Assembly (NCBI GenBank): GCA_009779925.1
Contig: WRAZ01000018.1
Span: forward strand, 1 to 39,094
Source: Chitinivibrionia bacterium
Lineage (GTDB): Bacteria > Fibrobacterota > Chitinivibrionia > Chitinivibrionales > Chitinivibrionaceae
Direction of reading: 5' to 3'
Length of the DNA stretch: 39,094 nt
Part shown: piece after piece, positions 5,953 through 13,063 of the stretch
Position numbering within the stretch: the stretch's first letter is position 1
Layout of the letters: each line of letters begins with the position of its first letter
Translations under genes and position numbers: made by a program
The notes under the pieces: model-generated
What the model was told of the DNA's origin: nothing
Seen by the model: only the letters and a program-made list of their open reading frames with translations
Databases searched by the model: none

Positions 5953-7260
5953 ATGAAAAAAAAAGCAGAACCGCTATTTACCGCGGATGGGTTTAATAAA
6001 TGCAATAAAATAATGCTTTCTTGCGCGGCTTTGCTTTTTATTATCGGGATTGTTTTCGTTTTTGAGGCGGACAGGACTGCGATTTTGTCGCGAAACAGCA
6101 AGGGCGTTCTTCAGATTTTCTGGTCTATGCTTGGATTGCTCAGCGCTTCATTTTTCCTTTTGATAAACTACAAAAAACTTGCGAGCGAAAAATTTTTGTC
6201 GATATTTTTGACAATTTTGACGGCAATGCTGGGCGTTTTGGCTGTGTGTTCCATTATAAATATATTCGGCAACGAGGTGCGAATAAGTCTGCCGGGCTTC
6301 GGAATTCGACGAATTAACGGCGCGTATCGCTGGCTTCAACTGGGACCGATTACATTTCAGCCGTCGGTTTTTGTGCAGGTGTTTCTGATATTGTTTATAG
6401 CCTCGCATTTGTCTAAAATAAACGACGATGCCAAGCGCAAAGGAAAGGCAAACGGGGCTCCTTCGCTTTCGGCAAAGAAAAATGCGCAAACTCAAAAAAT
6501 GCACTTTGCGAAAAGTAGCAGCGAACATCTTCCCGAATTCGCCAAAGGGCGCGTCGGCTCCTTTTTGGTAAAATATCGCTCGCAGTGCTTTGCTATATTC
6601 ATTTTTGGATTGGTTTTGGTACAGCCAAGCACTTCGGTCGCCATTTCGGTAATGCTTACGGCGATTGCTATGATGCTGCTGAAAAATCCCAAAATCTTGT
6701 TCAGAAGAATTTCCGCTATAGTTCTTTTGGTGTTTGTTTTGCTTGGCGCAATCGCTTGGAACGCGTTTCCGCATATCCGCGAAAGAATTGTGCGCGGCGG
6801 CGATAATTTCCAGAGCAGACAGGCGGTTTTGGCTATCGGAAGCGGCGGAGTTTTGGGATTGGGGCTTGGAAACAGCGAGGCAAAACATTCGCGCCTGCCC
6901 GAAATTGAGAACGACTACATTTTTTCGCTTATTGCCGAAGAAACGGGTTTTGTCGGCTCGATTTTGTTTATAGGGATTTACGCAATGTTTATTTTGCAGG
7001 GATTTTTGACGGCGATACGAGCGCAGGACGGTTTCGCCAAGCTTGCGGCGTTTGGTTTTACGGTTAATTATGCCTTTGCGTTTTTGGTGCATTTATTCGT
7101 GAATTTGGGATTTATAAGCACGGGCGCGGGCTTGCCTTTTGTAAGCTACGGCGGAACGGCAATGATAGCCGACTCCATCGCGCTCGGAATACTTTTGAAT
7201 ATTTCGGGAACGGGCGCGAGCGCGACAAAACCAACAAAAATCCACCAAAACCAAAATTAA
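5953..7260 (+). CDS. ftsW: FtsW/RodA-type SEDS peptidoglycan polymerase (divergent)
   Basis: A 435-residue polytopic membrane protein of the SEDS family, which polymerises lipid II at the septum or side wall. Recognisable family segments are GPITFQPSVF (around residue 135), QAVLAIGSGGVLGLGLG (around 295), RLPEIENDYIFSLIAEETGFVG (around 317) and LPFVSYGGTAMI (around 393). Differences from typical FtsW/RodA: the usual FQPSE lacks its Glu, the region before GYQ is shortened to G-G-D-N-F-Q so that only one Asp can be the catalytic residue, and about 50 residues rich in Lys and Ser are inserted in a loop (roughly 160-210). MurG is encoded 6 kb downstream. FtsW is more likely than RodA only because of the context; this is uncertain. 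Start ATG at 5953, GGAGC upstream. Confidence 0.82.
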   Translation: MKKKAEPLFTADGFNKCNKIMLSCAALLFIIGIVFVFEADRTAILSRNSKGVLQIFWSMLGLLSASFFLLINYKKLASEKFLSIFLTILTAMLGVLAVCSIINIFGNEVRISLPGFGIRRINGAYRWLQLGPITFQPSVFVQVFLILFIASHLSKINDDAKRKGKANGAPSLSAKKNAQTQKMHFAKSSSEHLPEFAKGRVGSFLVKYRSQCFAIFIFGLVLVQPSTSVAISVMLTAIAMMLLKNPKILFRRISAIVLLVFVLLGAIAWNAFPHIRERIVRGGDNFQSRQAVLAIGSGGVLGLGLGNSEAKHSRLPEIENDYIFSLIAEETGFVGSILFIGIYAMFILQGFLTAIRAQDGFAKLAAFGFTVNYAFAFLVHLFVNLGFISTGAGLPFVSYGGTAMIADSIALGILLNISGTGASATKPTKIHQNQN

Positions 7261-7276
7261 ACCGCAAATCGGCTCA

Positions 7277-7291
7277 ACAATAATGTATTTT
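7277..7291 (+). promoter_or_regulatory. Promoter box, subtilase gene
   Basis: ACAATAATGTATTTT, 62 nt upstream of the subtilase start. It is a weaker member of the family (ACAAT in place of GCAAA). Confidence 0.4.
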
Positions 7292-7353
7292 TAATCGCAG
7301 TAGCAGTAAATATTCTGCTTACTTTATATACCAATTTAACCAAGGAGTAAAAA

Positions 7354-10300
7354 ATGAAAACTTTCTTTCTAATACTCGCAGTTATTTTTGTACTCGTTCC
7401 CGTGCAAACGATAGGAGCGGAAAAATTTGCGTTCAATGCCGACAAAATCAATCTTTTAGACGAAAGAGAATTTCTTACGCAAACGATGGAACTTCTCGCC
7501 CGAACTTCCGAAGCAAGCACGGCGCGAATTGTGGAAAGCAACGGGCAATGCGAATTTGCTTTTTCGCGAATTATTGCAAGAACGCAATCTCACGATGTTT
7601 TGCTTGCAACAAATCCAAGAGAATTTCTTTTCAGAGAAGACGGTCTTAATATTTTGCAATTTGATACTCCCGAAGAAGCGCAGACCGCTTTTAACACGCT
7701 TCTTAAACTTGTAGGCGATAACACTTGTTGCTCTTCATCGAAAACTTGTGCTGTAAATAGTGCGAAAATTTTATGGGTTCACCCCGATAGAGTGCACGAA
7801 AACGACATAATACGGGCTATGGGAACGCTTGAGCAATCTTTGGCGCCTAACGAAAGAGCGGCGCGAAGTATTCCATACACTCCTACTATTCCTGCTAATT
7901 CCGCTGTAGTAAACCAAAATTTTCCGGCGGCAAGTTTTGAGGATTTTTTATCTTGGGGTGCGCCGCGTATGGGTATTCCTGCATATACGCGGTGGCTTAA
8001 ACAGAATAATAATGAAAATGTACGCGCAACAGGAAGAATTACGGTTGCAATTATAGATATGGGAATTGATTTTTCTCACCCGTTTTTTATAAACAGAAGA
8101 AGTCCGTTAGACCACCAAACGCCTTGTAATGCTACGCATGGATTTATGGGACACCACGGTAATGCTATTGCCGGTCCTATTGCCGATTTTACGCGCGGGC
8201 TACCTGTCGATCTTGTGTCGCTTAATCAGCTTCATTCTTCTTTTGGAGGCGATGTCGGCGTTGCCGCCGCTATAGATTGGGCGCGCATAAACGGTGTTCA
8301 CGTGATGAATGTTTCACAAACTAATTTTATAAACAGAGGGGTAATCTGTGTTGCCGTTACAAACGCAATAAACGCAGGTATGGTTGTAGTAGGCGCTGCC
8401 AGTAATAGCACCCAAACCCTTACAGCCGCTAATAGCTGTACAGACGGACACTTGTCGGGCGCCGCAATAGTTGTTGCGGCTTTTGAGCCAAATGAAGTTC
8501 CACGTTCATCAACAAACAGGGGTAGCGCAGTCGATTTTGTTGGTCCGGGACGGGATGTTCGAGTTCCGTTCAGTGATTTTAGGACGCAAGGAGTGGTTAC
8601 CAGACACATTTATGCTATTACTCCATTTGGCGAAACATCTCAGGCGTCGCCTCACATTGCTGCTGCTGCGGCATTGATTTTATTGAATCAACCGCACCTT
8701 ACGCCGGCGCAAGTTAAAGCGGAATTAACAAGAGTTGCGAGTTTTCGTCAAAATCAAGAACATAACCGCACACTTTTCGGCGCAGGGTTTCCCGACCTCT
8801 CGTTGCTTATAGGTAGCGGTGGCGGCGGTAATCCTCCTGTCCATGTTCCCGTAACAAACATAACGGGCGTTATTACAACGGATATGGTTGCCGGCGGAAC
8901 TCGGTCTTTATCGGGCACGGTTATTCCTACGAACGCAACCCATCGTAATATAGTTTGGTCTGTATCAAACGCCGGAACAACGGGCGCGACAATAAGCGGA
9001 AACACGTTGTCAACTCCAAATGCGGGAACCGTTGTAATAACGGCAACTATTACAAACGGAGCAACGGCAACAACTAACTTTACAAGAAATTTCAACATTA
9101 CGGTAAATCCGCAAAGTAGCGGCGGCAGTATTACCATCAGCCGCGTTCGTGTAAATTCTTGGGAAGCCGTAGCCACGGGCGATAGATTTGTGCCTAACAG
9201 TTTGTTTGACGGTAATCCCAATACTTTCTGGCACGCGAGATGGAGCGGAGGCAGCGGGCACGGAAGAGGAGAATCGCTTGTCGATATAGATTTGGGCGGC
9301 GTACAAACAGTAAATCGAATTGAAATTGACAGGCGTTTGGTTTCGGGGCAGAACATAAGGTTAGTGCGTATGTTTACCCATAACGAGCAAGGCGATGAAT
9401 TCCCCAACGGCGAAAGAATACCTGCAACTTTTCCCGCTAACGTCCCGCAAGCCGATATTGACGCGGATTTTGCTATGACCGGCTGGACTGAACTTGGAAA
9501 TGAAGCCCACGGAATCACAGGTCTTAATACGTCCAATTCCGTAGTATTGACCCTGAATGCTCCTATTACGGCGCGTTATATTCGGCTTGGCATAGAGAAC
9601 GGTCCTGTAATCGGCACCGCAGATTTTACGCAAGTCCGCGCAATTCGCGTATTCGGAGAGAGCGGCGGTATTATTGTTATTCCTCCTTGCGAAATCTGCG
9701 GAGAAAATCCGTGCATTTGCATAATACTACCTCCTACGGATTGCCCTGATTGCGGAAACTACCCATGCACTTGTCCCATCGTAACACCCGAAGGCATAGG
9801 TTTGGTTCCTTGGAAACACGCCGAGTGGTCGGCTTATGTGGAAGGCGATCCCTTCGGAATGAACGGAATGCTCGGTTCAAGTGTGAGTATTACTTCCGAC
9901 GGCACAGACGGAGCTATGGTTGCAAGTTTAAAACTCGGAACAAGCGACGGCGCCAACTATCCGTACGTTGGCTTAATGTTATGGTTGGATGACTCCAATA
10001 TTGACTTTTCCGAAGTAACGGGAGTAAAAATCAGCTATACGGCAGACAGACCTTTAAGATTTGTGCTTTCCGACGAAACTTCCACAGGTTATCCGGACTG
10101 GACTCCTGTAGGTCATATACTTGGAGACGGAACACATAATAACGTAATCCTGAGTTTAGAGCAAGTCAGACATAATCGGTCAAGCGCAGTAAATACGAAG
10201 GCGCTGACTTTCTTCCATAACGAGCCGGGACAAACGGTTAATCTTACTGTGCGGGAACTTATTCTTATCGGAGGAAAATTAGAGGAAGGCGGCGGCGGAA

Positions 10301-10644
10301 CCTCAATCCGCGACCGTGCTCCCGTAAGCAACAGATACGGCATTATTCTCGAAAACGCAATAGTTTCGGATTTCGCAAGAATTTCGGTAATCACCCCCGA
10401 ACCCGCACAAATAAATTTGCGAATTATCGATAATTTGGGCAACGTTGTATTCACGGAAACCACCGCCGTACGTACGGGCGGGTTTGTCAAACCCGCCCCC
10501 AACAACGATAACACCATCGTCTGGAATTTAACCAACCGAACAGGCAGATTTGTCGCCAACGGTACCTATCTGATTGTGGTGGAGGCAACAGGTATCAGCG
10601 GTCGAAGATTTACCTATTCGGCGAGGGTTGGAATTAACCGATAA
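7354..10644 (+). CDS. Secreted subtilisin-like (S8) multidomain protease
   Basis: A 1096-residue exported serine protease. Signal peptide 1-22 ends at T-I-G-A. The S8 triad is D235 (VAIIDMGID), H268 (G-H-H-G-N-A-I-A-G) and S429 (E-T-S-Q-A-S-P-H); note Glu where the usual G-T-S-M has Gly. Downstream modules are a bacterial Ig-like domain (about 498-588), a discoidin/F5-8C domain (about 592-770), a short cysteine-rich linker with two C-G-x2-P-C-x-C units (about 778-810), a carbohydrate-binding-like beta domain (about 814-980), and a C-terminal FlgD-like Ig fold (about 990-1096, ending G-T-Y-L-I-V-V-E-A-T-G). The last resembles cell-surface sorting modules of Bacteroidetes/Fibrobacterota proteins. 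A hairpin repeat is inserted in frame inside this last domain. Start ATG with AAGGAG upstream. The likely role is surface or extracellular protein digestion. Confidence 0.9.
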   Translation: MKTFFLILAVIFVLVPVQTIGAEKFAFNADKINLLDEREFLTQTMELLARTSEASTARIVESNGQCEFAFSRIIARTQSHDVLLATNPREFLFREDGLNILQFDTPEEAQTAFNTLLKLVGDNTCCSSSKTCAVNSAKILWVHPDRVHENDIIRAMGTLEQSLAPNERAARSIPYTPTIPANSAVVNQNFPAASFEDFLSWGAPRMGIPAYTRWLKQNNNENVRATGRITVAIIDMGIDFSHPFFINRRSPLDHQTPCNATHGFMGHHGNAIAGPIADFTRGLPVDLVSLNQLHSSFGGDVGVAAAIDWARINGVHVMNVSQTNFINRGVICVAVTNAINAGMVVVGAASNSTQTLTAANSCTDGHLSGAAIVVAAFEPNEVPRSSTNRGSAVDFVGPGRDVRVPFSDFRTQGVVTRHIYAITPFGETSQASPHIAAAAALILLNQPHLTPAQVKAELTRVASFRQNQEHNRTLFGAGFPDLSLLIGSGGGGNPPVHVPVTNITGVITTDMVAGGTRSLSGTVIPTNATHRNIVWSVSNAGTTGATISGNTLSTPNAGTVVITATITNGATATTNFTRNFNITVNPQSSGGSITISRVRVNSWEAVATGDRFVPNSLFDGNPNTFWHARWSGGSGHGRGESLVDIDLGGVQTVNRIEIDRRLVSGQNIRLVRMFTHNEQGDEFPNGERIPATFPANVPQADIDADFAMTGWTELGNEAHGITGLNTSNSVVLTLNAPITARYIRLGIENGPVIGTADFTQVRAIRVFGESGGIIVIPPCEICGENPCICIILPPTDCPDCGNYPCTCPIVTPEGIGLVPWKHAEWSAYVEGDPFGMNGMLGSSVSITSDGTDGAMVASLKLGTSDGANYPYVGLMLWLDDSNIDFSEVTGVKISYTADRPLRFVLSDETSTGYPDWTPVGHILGDGTHNNVILSLEQVRHNRSSAVNTKALTFFHNEPGQTVNLTVRELILIGGKLEEGGGGTSIRDRAPVSNRYGIILENAIVSDFARISVITPEPAQINLRIIDNLGNVVFTETTAVRTGGFVKPAPNNDNTIVWNLTNRTGRFVANGTYLIVVEATGISGRRFTYSARVGINR
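10476..10498 (+). repeat. Hairpin repeat inside subtilase coding sequence
   Basis: Two perfect 11-nt arms, GGGCGGGTTTG and CAAACCCGCCC, separated by one T, read through in frame as part of V-R-T-G-G-F-V-K-P-A-P. It has the same core as the intergenic GTAGGGGCGGG hairpins at 3245-3351. Confidence 0.65.
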
Positions 10645-10659
10645 AATAATAATTTCAAT

Positions 10660-10719
10660 TATTTTTTTGTAGAGACAAGGCACGCCTTGTCTCTTTTTGT
10701 TTTCGGCAAAATATATTTT
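10660..10719 (+). repeat. GAGACAAGGC repeat, copy 1 (terminator plus promoter box)
   Basis: The core is GAGACAAGGC / GCCTTGTCTC with a 2-nt loop (10672-10693), followed by TTTTT, so it works as a terminator for the subtilase. It is preceded by ATTTTTTTGTA and followed by GGCAAAATATATTTTTACC (promoter box, 10705-10719). The whole unit recurs at 12964-13021; the hairpin alone recurs at 12443-12464. Confidence 0.8.
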
Positions 10720-10803
10720 TACCCAAAAATATTTAGGATTTTTTTTCACAAATTCTTCCATTTTTCCGCAAAAAAAACACCAAACCACCGCGCTACCTCA
10801 AAG

Positions 10804-10817
10804 CAAATAGTATTTTC
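10804..10817 (+). promoter_or_regulatory. Promoter box, PBECR-like gene
   Basis: GCAAATAGTATTTT, 44 nt before the TTG start at 10862. The preceding 40 nt resemble those before the box at 11691. Confidence 0.5.
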
Positions 10818-10861
10818 TCGTGAGAAAAAATGCAGAATGGTAACAAAATAAGGAAAATTTT

Positions 10862-11344
10862 TTGCAAGAGCTAATTTCATACACAGACAGAGAAATCGAA
10901 AATTGGGATAATAGTCCAAACATAAATATTGCAAAGAATATTGACGACGTTATTTCTTTTGTGAGCCGTTCTATTAACGGAGAGGTAAACGGGCAAAAAA
11001 TAATGCTTGGAAAAGTAGGAAGCGATTTGGCGGCGCGTATATATAACGAGATAGGCATAAATTTGGAATGGTATAATCTTGAACTTAGAGCCAATGAAAT
11101 AAGGCACAGTTTTAATGAACACGGAAACCAACAAAAAGAGGCAATGAGAGGGCAACAAGCGATTACTACAGAGGATATGGCAAACTTTTCGCGAGTTGTA
11201 ATTGAGTTTGAAACAGTAAGCGCAACAAAAAACAATGGGTTGCAATTTGTTAAAAACATTAACGGGCAAATTATAGTAGTATGCGTTTATGCCAAAGGAA
11301 ACAAGTCCATTTCTCTTAAAACAATGTATAAAAAACAGGGGTAA
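10862..11344 (+). CDS. PBECR-like (phage Barnase/EndoU/ColicinE5/RelE-like) nuclease, with in-frame stop
   Basis: 160 residues from a TTG start at 10862, with AAGGA 8 nt upstream. The middle carries L-R-A-N-E-I-R-H-S-F-N-E-H-G-N (around 79-93), then R-G-Q-Q-A-I-T-T-E-D, a hydrophobic strand ending in a V-I-E-F-E-T segment, and a final S-L-K-T-M-Y-K. That layout, with a conserved H-x-x-N-x-H-G and a closing K-T-M-Y-K, matches the PBECR nuclease families found at the end of phage and polymorphic-toxin proteins. I cannot say which PBECR subfamily. The reading frame continues after the TAA at 11342-11344 for 27 more sense codons to 11428 (K-K-G-S-P, then a Ser/Asn-rich tail like the low-complexity tails of relatives). 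The stop may therefore truncate an originally longer protein, though the nuclease domain itself seems complete. Confidence 0.65.
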   Translation: MQELISYTDREIENWDNSPNINIAKNIDDVISFVSRSINGEVNGQKIMLGKVGSDLAARIYNEIGINLEWYNLELRANEIRHSFNEHGNQQKEAMRGQQAITTEDMANFSRVVIEFETVSATKNNGLQFVKNINGQIIVVCVYAKGNKSISLKTMYKKQG

Positions 11345-11428
11345 AAAGAAAATAAAAAAGGAAGCCCTATCAATAACGCCCCAAGCGACAGTGGTATGAG
11401 CACGGCTGATAATGCTTCCTTTGTATAA

Positions 11429-11690
11429 TATACCAAATCACTGCGCAAAAAGTCAAGGGTAAAATTGAATTTTTATCTTTTTTAGTATTTTTCCCACACC
11501 AAACCACCGCAAACACAAACACCAAAACCGTTCAATCTCCGACTTCCGTCTTGTATGTGGCGTTTGCGCCAAAAACTAATCACTGATTTAATCAGTGATT
11601 AACTAATATATTATCTGTTATTTTTCGGAAACAGAATAAGATACAAACAGAAATCCGCAAAAAATCATCAAACTGCCACCTCGCTCTAAA
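11429..11690. other. Gene-free accessory gap with a 25-bp palindrome
   Basis: I see no credible gene here on either strand. It holds a C/A-rich stretch (11499-11530) sharing CACCAAACCACCGC with 10778-10791, a 25-bp palindrome (11577-11601), and at 11650-11690 a region resembling the sequence upstream of the box at 10804. Confidence 0.5.
11577..11601. repeat. 25-bp palindrome
   Basis: TAATCACTGATT, one T, then its exact complement AATCAGTGATTA. There is no T-run after it. It could be a dimeric-regulator operator or part of a mobile-element end. Confidence 0.6.
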
Positions 11691-11704
11691 GCAAATATTA
11701 TTTT
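11691..11704 (+). promoter_or_regulatory. Promoter box, gene at 11820
   Basis: GCAAATATTATTTT, about 115 nt upstream of the next start codon. The long leader has no clear structure. Confidence 0.45.
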
Positions 11705-11819
11705 CTTTCCGTTCTTTGGCTAAAAAATGAATTTTTCATTTTCTCAAAGGTGAATGTTAAAAAGCGGCGGGGCGGATAATGAAGTTGAACTATACAAAAA
11801 TGAGAAACAAGGTAAAAAA

Positions 11820-12410
11820 ATGAATAAACGGATAATAATATTTATCTTGTTAATATTTTGTATTGGAAAAGCAGGTAGGATTATGGCTGACGATTTTGAA
11901 CATTTAATGTTTTCAAGTGATGAAATGGAAATATTAAATTTAACAATAAATGATATTATGCAGGTAATTCTAATACCGAATAATGAAACAATATTAATAA
12001 ACAGAAATATTAATTTAAGCAGAGTGAACTTAACTACAGGTCTTTGTTCCGCTCAACAAGTGAATTCAAATAATTTTAGAGAAAGATACTTACAAAATAT
12101 TAGTGAAGAATTATGGCAATCATTACACAGTTATAATTCTCATAGATATATTTTTGATTCCAAAACAAGTTTTAATGTGCAAAATTATAGACTTGTAAAC
12201 ATTAGTCCTAATTATATAGGAAATCGTAGGCGTGGTGAACATTATCCTTTATTATCATTTTCCAGAATTGGCTTTAATAATGATAGGACAGAAGCAATAA
12301 TTGAAATAAATTATTTTTTTCCACGTGCCGGAAGTGGATTCATAGTACATTTGAAAAAAGAAAATAATATATGGGAAATTATAAATAGAAGAAGGGTATG
12401 GGTATCATAA
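11820..12410 (+). CDS. AT-rich secreted hypothetical protein
   Basis: A 196-residue protein with an N-terminal signal peptide (M-N-K-R-I-I-I-F-I-L-L-I-F then a cleavage region near residues 18-25). I prefer the ATG at 11820 over one at 11754 because the signal peptide then starts immediately and AAGG lies upstream. The C-terminal third has the pattern L-S-F-S-R-I-G-F-N-x-D-R-T-E-A, then G-S-G-F-I-V-H-L-K-K-E-N-x-x-W-E-I, which recurs in uncharacterised secreted proteins; I do not know a function. The coding sequence is far more AT-rich than its neighbours and uses ATA and AAT codons heavily, which suggests recent transfer. It lies in the repeat- and toxin-rich accessory zone. Confidence 0.7.
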   Translation: MNKRIIIFILLIFCIGKAGRIMADDFEHLMFSSDEMEILNLTINDIMQVILIPNNETILINRNINLSRVNLTTGLCSAQQVNSNNFRERYLQNISEELWQSLHSYNSHRYIFDSKTSFNVQNYRLVNISPNYIGNRRRGEHYPLLSFSRIGFNNDRTEAIIEINYFFPRAGSGFIVHLKKENNIWEIINRRRVWVS

Positions 12411-12433
12411 AATTTATTATATAACATCAATAT

Positions 12434-12470
12434 TTTTTTGCAGAGACAAGGCGCGCCTTGTCTCTTTTTG
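12434..12470 (+). repeat. GAGACAAGGC repeat, copy 2 (terminator)
   Basis: GAGACAAGGC / GCCTTGTCTC with GC in the loop (12443-12464), then TTTTT. The loop change AC to GC keeps the palindrome. This copy lacks the trailing promoter box; the convergent hicA gene starts its 3' end right here. Confidence 0.8.
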
Positions 12471-12472
12471 TT

Positions 12473-12646
12473 TTACGCAAGTTTCTTAATTATACATTTA
12501 GCAAGCATTTCATTTATTTCGGAATGTCGCGGAATTGCTTGTCCGACGCCGGTTTTGGGATTTTTATACCAATCGTGATTTCCGCCGTGTCTTACAAATA
12601 TTGCGCCGTTTTTTGTGATTATCTTGATTAAATCATTTTTCTTCAT
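12473..12646 (-). CDS. hicA: HicA-type mRNA interferase toxin
   Basis: A 57-residue HicA/YcfA protein, an RNA-binding dsRBD-like fold that cleaves mRNA. The sequence reads K-K-N-D-L-I-K-I-I-T-K-N-G, F-V-R-H-G-G-N-H-D-W-Y, then I-P-R-H-S-E-I-N-E-M-L-A-K; the His in R-H-G-G-N-H-D is at the family's catalytic position. Its start lies 3 nt after the hicB stop on the same strand. It is shorter than 60 codons and easily missed by length cut-offs. Gene order is antitoxin first. Confidence 0.88.
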   Translation of the reverse strand: MKKNDLIKIITKNGAIFVRHGGNHDWYKNPKTGVGQAIPRHSEINEMLAKCIIKKLA

Positions 12647-12649
12647 ATT

Positions 12650-12847
12650 TTAAGCGAATTCCAATACCCCGCTTTTATAGCGGACGGAAGAATGTATGTC
12701 GTCAAAAATCATTAAATCGGAATACAGCGATTTCAGCATTTCTTCCAATTCTTCTATTGTCTCCCCTTGTGTTTCATATTCGGGAAAATCGACAAGATGA
12801 CCAACGTAATAGTCGTCGTGTTTTGTGTATATATAATTCAGTTGCAT
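12650..12847 (-). CDS. hicB: HicB-type antitoxin (short form)
   Basis: A 65-residue HicB-like protein with the degenerate RNase H fold: Y-I-Y-T-K-H-D-D-Y-Y-V-G-H-L, F-P-E-Y-E-T-Q-G-E-T-I-E-E-L-E-E. These are the standard HicB signatures. It lacks the C-terminal HTH or ribbon-helix-helix DNA-binding domain seen in longer HicB proteins, so autorepression through this protein alone is doubtful. AGGAG precedes the ATG at 12847, and a promoter box lies at 12880-12894. Partner: hicA immediately downstream. Confidence 0.88.
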   Translation of the reverse strand: MQLNYIYTKHDDYYVGHLVDFPEYETQGETIEELEEMLKSLYSDLMIFDDIHSSVRYKSGVLEFA

Positions 12848-12879
12848 TTTGCCTTACTCCTTTCTTTATAATGTTGTAT

Positions 12880-12894
12880 AATATACCATTTGCC
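12880..12894 (-). promoter_or_regulatory. Promoter box, hicB-hicA
   Basis: GGCAAATGGTATATT on the minus strand, 32 nt upstream of hicB. The -10-like element is TATATT instead of TATTTT. Confidence 0.45.
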
Positions 12895-12956
12895 AAAAGC
12901 CAAAATGAAAATTTTCCCCAAAAACAAAATAATCTCACTCCGCTGTCGCACAAATA

Positions 12957-13021
12957 GTAATTATTTTTTTGTAGAGACAAGGCACGCCTTGTCTCTTTTT
13001 GTTTGCGGCAAAATATATTTT
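12957..13021 (+). repeat. GAGACAAGGC repeat, copy 3 (terminator plus promoter box)
   Basis: Hairpin at 12974-12995 followed by TTTTT, then GGCAAAATATATTTT (13007-13021), the same order and almost the same sequence as copy 1. The promoter box ends 42 nt before murG, so this repeat likely supplies the promoter of the murG operon. Confidence 0.8.
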
Positions 13022-13063
13022 TACCAATGAAAAACGGCGAAATGCGAAAAAAGAGGCAAACTA

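Noticed and set aside
6148-7092. 314-codon minus-strand ORF opposite ftsW
   Set aside because: Composition is Gln/Lys/Arg-rich nonsense antisense to a clear SEDS protein, with no ribosome-binding site or family features.
8754-9536. 260-codon minus-strand ORF opposite the subtilase
   Set aside because: Mirrors the repetitive Ig/discoidin coding region; no start signal or domain.
10829-10873. 14-codon ORF before the PBECR-like gene
   Set aside because: ATG is present but without a ribosome-binding site; overlap with the TTG start is probably chance.
11361-11419. GGAAGC/GCTTCC hairpin with AGCG loop features, considered as a riboswitch or ribozyme
   Set aside because: The segment reads in frame as the tail of the PBECR-like gene and no known aptamer core fits; twister and cobalamin motifs were compared and do not match.
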